Shown in pieces: positions 62,841 to 64,000 of a DNA stretch of 64,000 nt. Under the pieces are notes generated by a model. It saw nothing but the letters and a program-made list of their open reading frames with translations, did not search any database and was not told the origin of the DNA. The stretch's first letter is position 1. Each line of letters starts with the position of its first letter. The translations under genes and the position numbers were made by a program. Source of the DNA: Ceratopteris richardii (lineage: Eukaryota; Streptophyta; Polypodiopsida; Polypodiales; Pteridaceae); contig CM035433.1 in NCBI GenBank assembly GCA_020310875.1, forward strand, positions 107,747,758 through 107,811,757, given 5' to 3'.

Positions 62841-63440
62841 TGTAACCTTCAATACCATCCTAATTGCACTTATTGTGTTTAACACCTTCCACTTATGCTC
62901 CTAGGACTCAGAGACAAAGAAAGCTTCTCCCTTCCTTCTATCCCTAAAGGGATCATTCAAAAGGTGAAAAGGACATTGAGGTTTCGAAGGTGACAAGAAC
63001 TATGACATCCCATCCGTCTTAGACTCATACATTTTTATTACTTTACTATAGTTTGCTGAGACATCTATATTACTTTACTATCCTACTCTTGTTTGGTGAA
63101 GGTGAAATTTCTGAAAGATGTATGCTTCTGATTGATAGGCCTCCTTACTCTTGAAATCATGTATGAAGAACTTGGTAAATTCACATAGTTGTAAGCCTCC
63201 TTTCTAATGTAACATAGATTTAAGTTGTTCATTTATGTCATAGTTGTCGATCTTACTACTATGACTTCTTTCTCTTGGGTTCTCTAGAAGTCCATTTGTG
63301 CTATCAAAATATGGTGAAATTGGGTCATTTGTATTTTGGAAAAAGGAAGAAGGTCTAGGTAGTCCAAAGTCATGGCTTGCACATTGTCTCCCTAGTCTCC
63401 TCATACAGAATTAACCCTAGTTGAACTATTGATGCTTTAC
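62841..63440 (+). other. Possible LTR upstream of Gag fragment L
   Basis: Non-coding, with no second copy in the window. It ends GATGCTTTACA just before a PBS-like site, so it may contain the 3' part of an LTR. No start can be set. Confidence 0.3.
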
Positions 63441-63446
63441 ATTTTT

Positions 63447-63465
63447 TGGCATGCCCAGTGGGACC
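63447..63465 (+). other. Candidate primer-binding site, element L
   Basis: TGGCATGCCCAGTGGGACC, starting TGG as complementary to a tRNA CCA end. It lies 142 bases before the Gag frame of L. Which tRNA it would pair with was not determined. Confidence 0.45.
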
Positions 63466-63606
63466 AAGGATTTGTAGCTCATCATCAATAGCCGCTTGCT
63501 ATCTATGACCCGAAATTGTTCATGGCCTGCATCACTTAGTCGAAAATGGAGCATTACCACTAGAGGAATGTTCCAAGGAAAACAATGAAGTATAAATGAG
63601 TTAGAA

Positions 63607-64000
63607 ATGGCTCAAGGCAATCTAGGAGTGATTCTTTTTGGAATTGATATCAATTTTCCTATTTTTAAAGGAGCCTCGGTGGAAGATCTAGATGATCATA
63701 TTAGGCAATTTTTTGCGTTATGTAAAAGTAGAGGGTTAGAAGGGAGAACCAATGCACATGGGTCTCTTCCTAGTAACTTTAGATGGACTAGCCCATAAAT
63801 GGTTTAGCCAATTCAAGGATAACCATTTTGCAACATGGGATGAAATGAAGGCTCAATTTCCTTTTGCATTTAGACCAGCAAAACTCCATAGAACAAGATT
63901 TGGATGATTTAAAAAATTTGAATCTCACAAAAGATGAGACTTTTCCAAAACAAATGACCTAGACAAAGGCGCTGGTGGCTAGCTTAGTGGCAGCTTGAGA
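63607..64000 (+). pseudogene. Gypsy Gag fragment, element L (cut by window end)
   Basis: MAQGNLGVILFGIDINFPIF, KGASVEDLDDHIRQFFALCK, a frameshift at about 63765, then TLDGLAHKWFSQFKDNHFAT and WDEMKAQFPFAFRPAKLH. This is the retrotransposon Gag core (PF03732 type). Stops follow at about 63905. It continues beyond the window. Confidence 0.7.

Overview
This window is a stack of nested and degraded LTR retrotransposons from a plant nuclear genome. No host gene is visible. The evidence for a plant is the Ty3/Gypsy and Ty1/Copia polyproteins, primer-binding sites complementary to tRNA-Asp (TGGCGCCGTTGCCGGGGA type) and to initiator tRNA-Met (TGGTATC...), and methylation-type CG to TG/CA decay. The species cannot be read from the sequence, but such dense TE-in-TE packing fits a large plant genome.

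Layout, with my element names. Element I (1-465, -) shows only leader, PBS and a truncated LTR. Element E (466-8035, -) has a 3' LTR, second protease, integrase, RNase H, an RT core flipped in place, first protease and the gag C-terminus. It is joined head-on to the 5' half of a different Gypsy family, F (8040-11235, -). Copia scrap G (11250-12046, +) follows. H (12047-14550, -) is an internally deleted relative of E. G' (14560-15935, -) is a decayed Copia gag plus LTR. B (about 17094-28272, +) is an almost full-length but mutated element of a second subfamily. A (28273-45417, +) is a young 17.1-kb element with near-identical LTRs. C/M (45418-52706, -) is a deleted composite. D (52707-about 55450, +) is an integrase-to-3' fragment. 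J (about 55590-61856) is a Copia element with its 5' third inverted. N (about 62030-62840, -) and L (about 63447-64000, +) are further Gypsy gag pieces.

The main result is the lineage shared by A, B, C/M, D, E and H, which I have not seen described. Element A reads LTR, tRNA-Asp PBS, leader with a palindromic minisatellite, gag with three CCHC knuckles, AP1, RT, RNase H, an integrase region with two tandem HHCC zinc modules, integrase core, a second retropepsin-like protease (AP2), a basic tail ORF, a 1.4-kaa coiled-coil 3' ORF (env-like position), PPT, LTR. AP2 is found in all five copies that reach that region, and the doubled HHCC in all four that reach it. The 3' ORF is recognisable in A, C and D. 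The palindromic leader array (core TATCGCGATA) is present in A, B and H, although the arrays differ in sequence. These recurrences across two diverged subfamilies argue against chance.

Inferred working of the element: LTR transcription from the TATA box, tRNA-Asp priming, a Gag-Pol polyprotein, and a separate 3' ORF perhaps made from a spliced RNA (a CAG lies at or just before its ATG in A, C and D). Reading frames, motifs and boundaries were read by eye. Family placement near Athila/Tat is an inference from the PBS type, the AP1 motif and the 3' ORF position.
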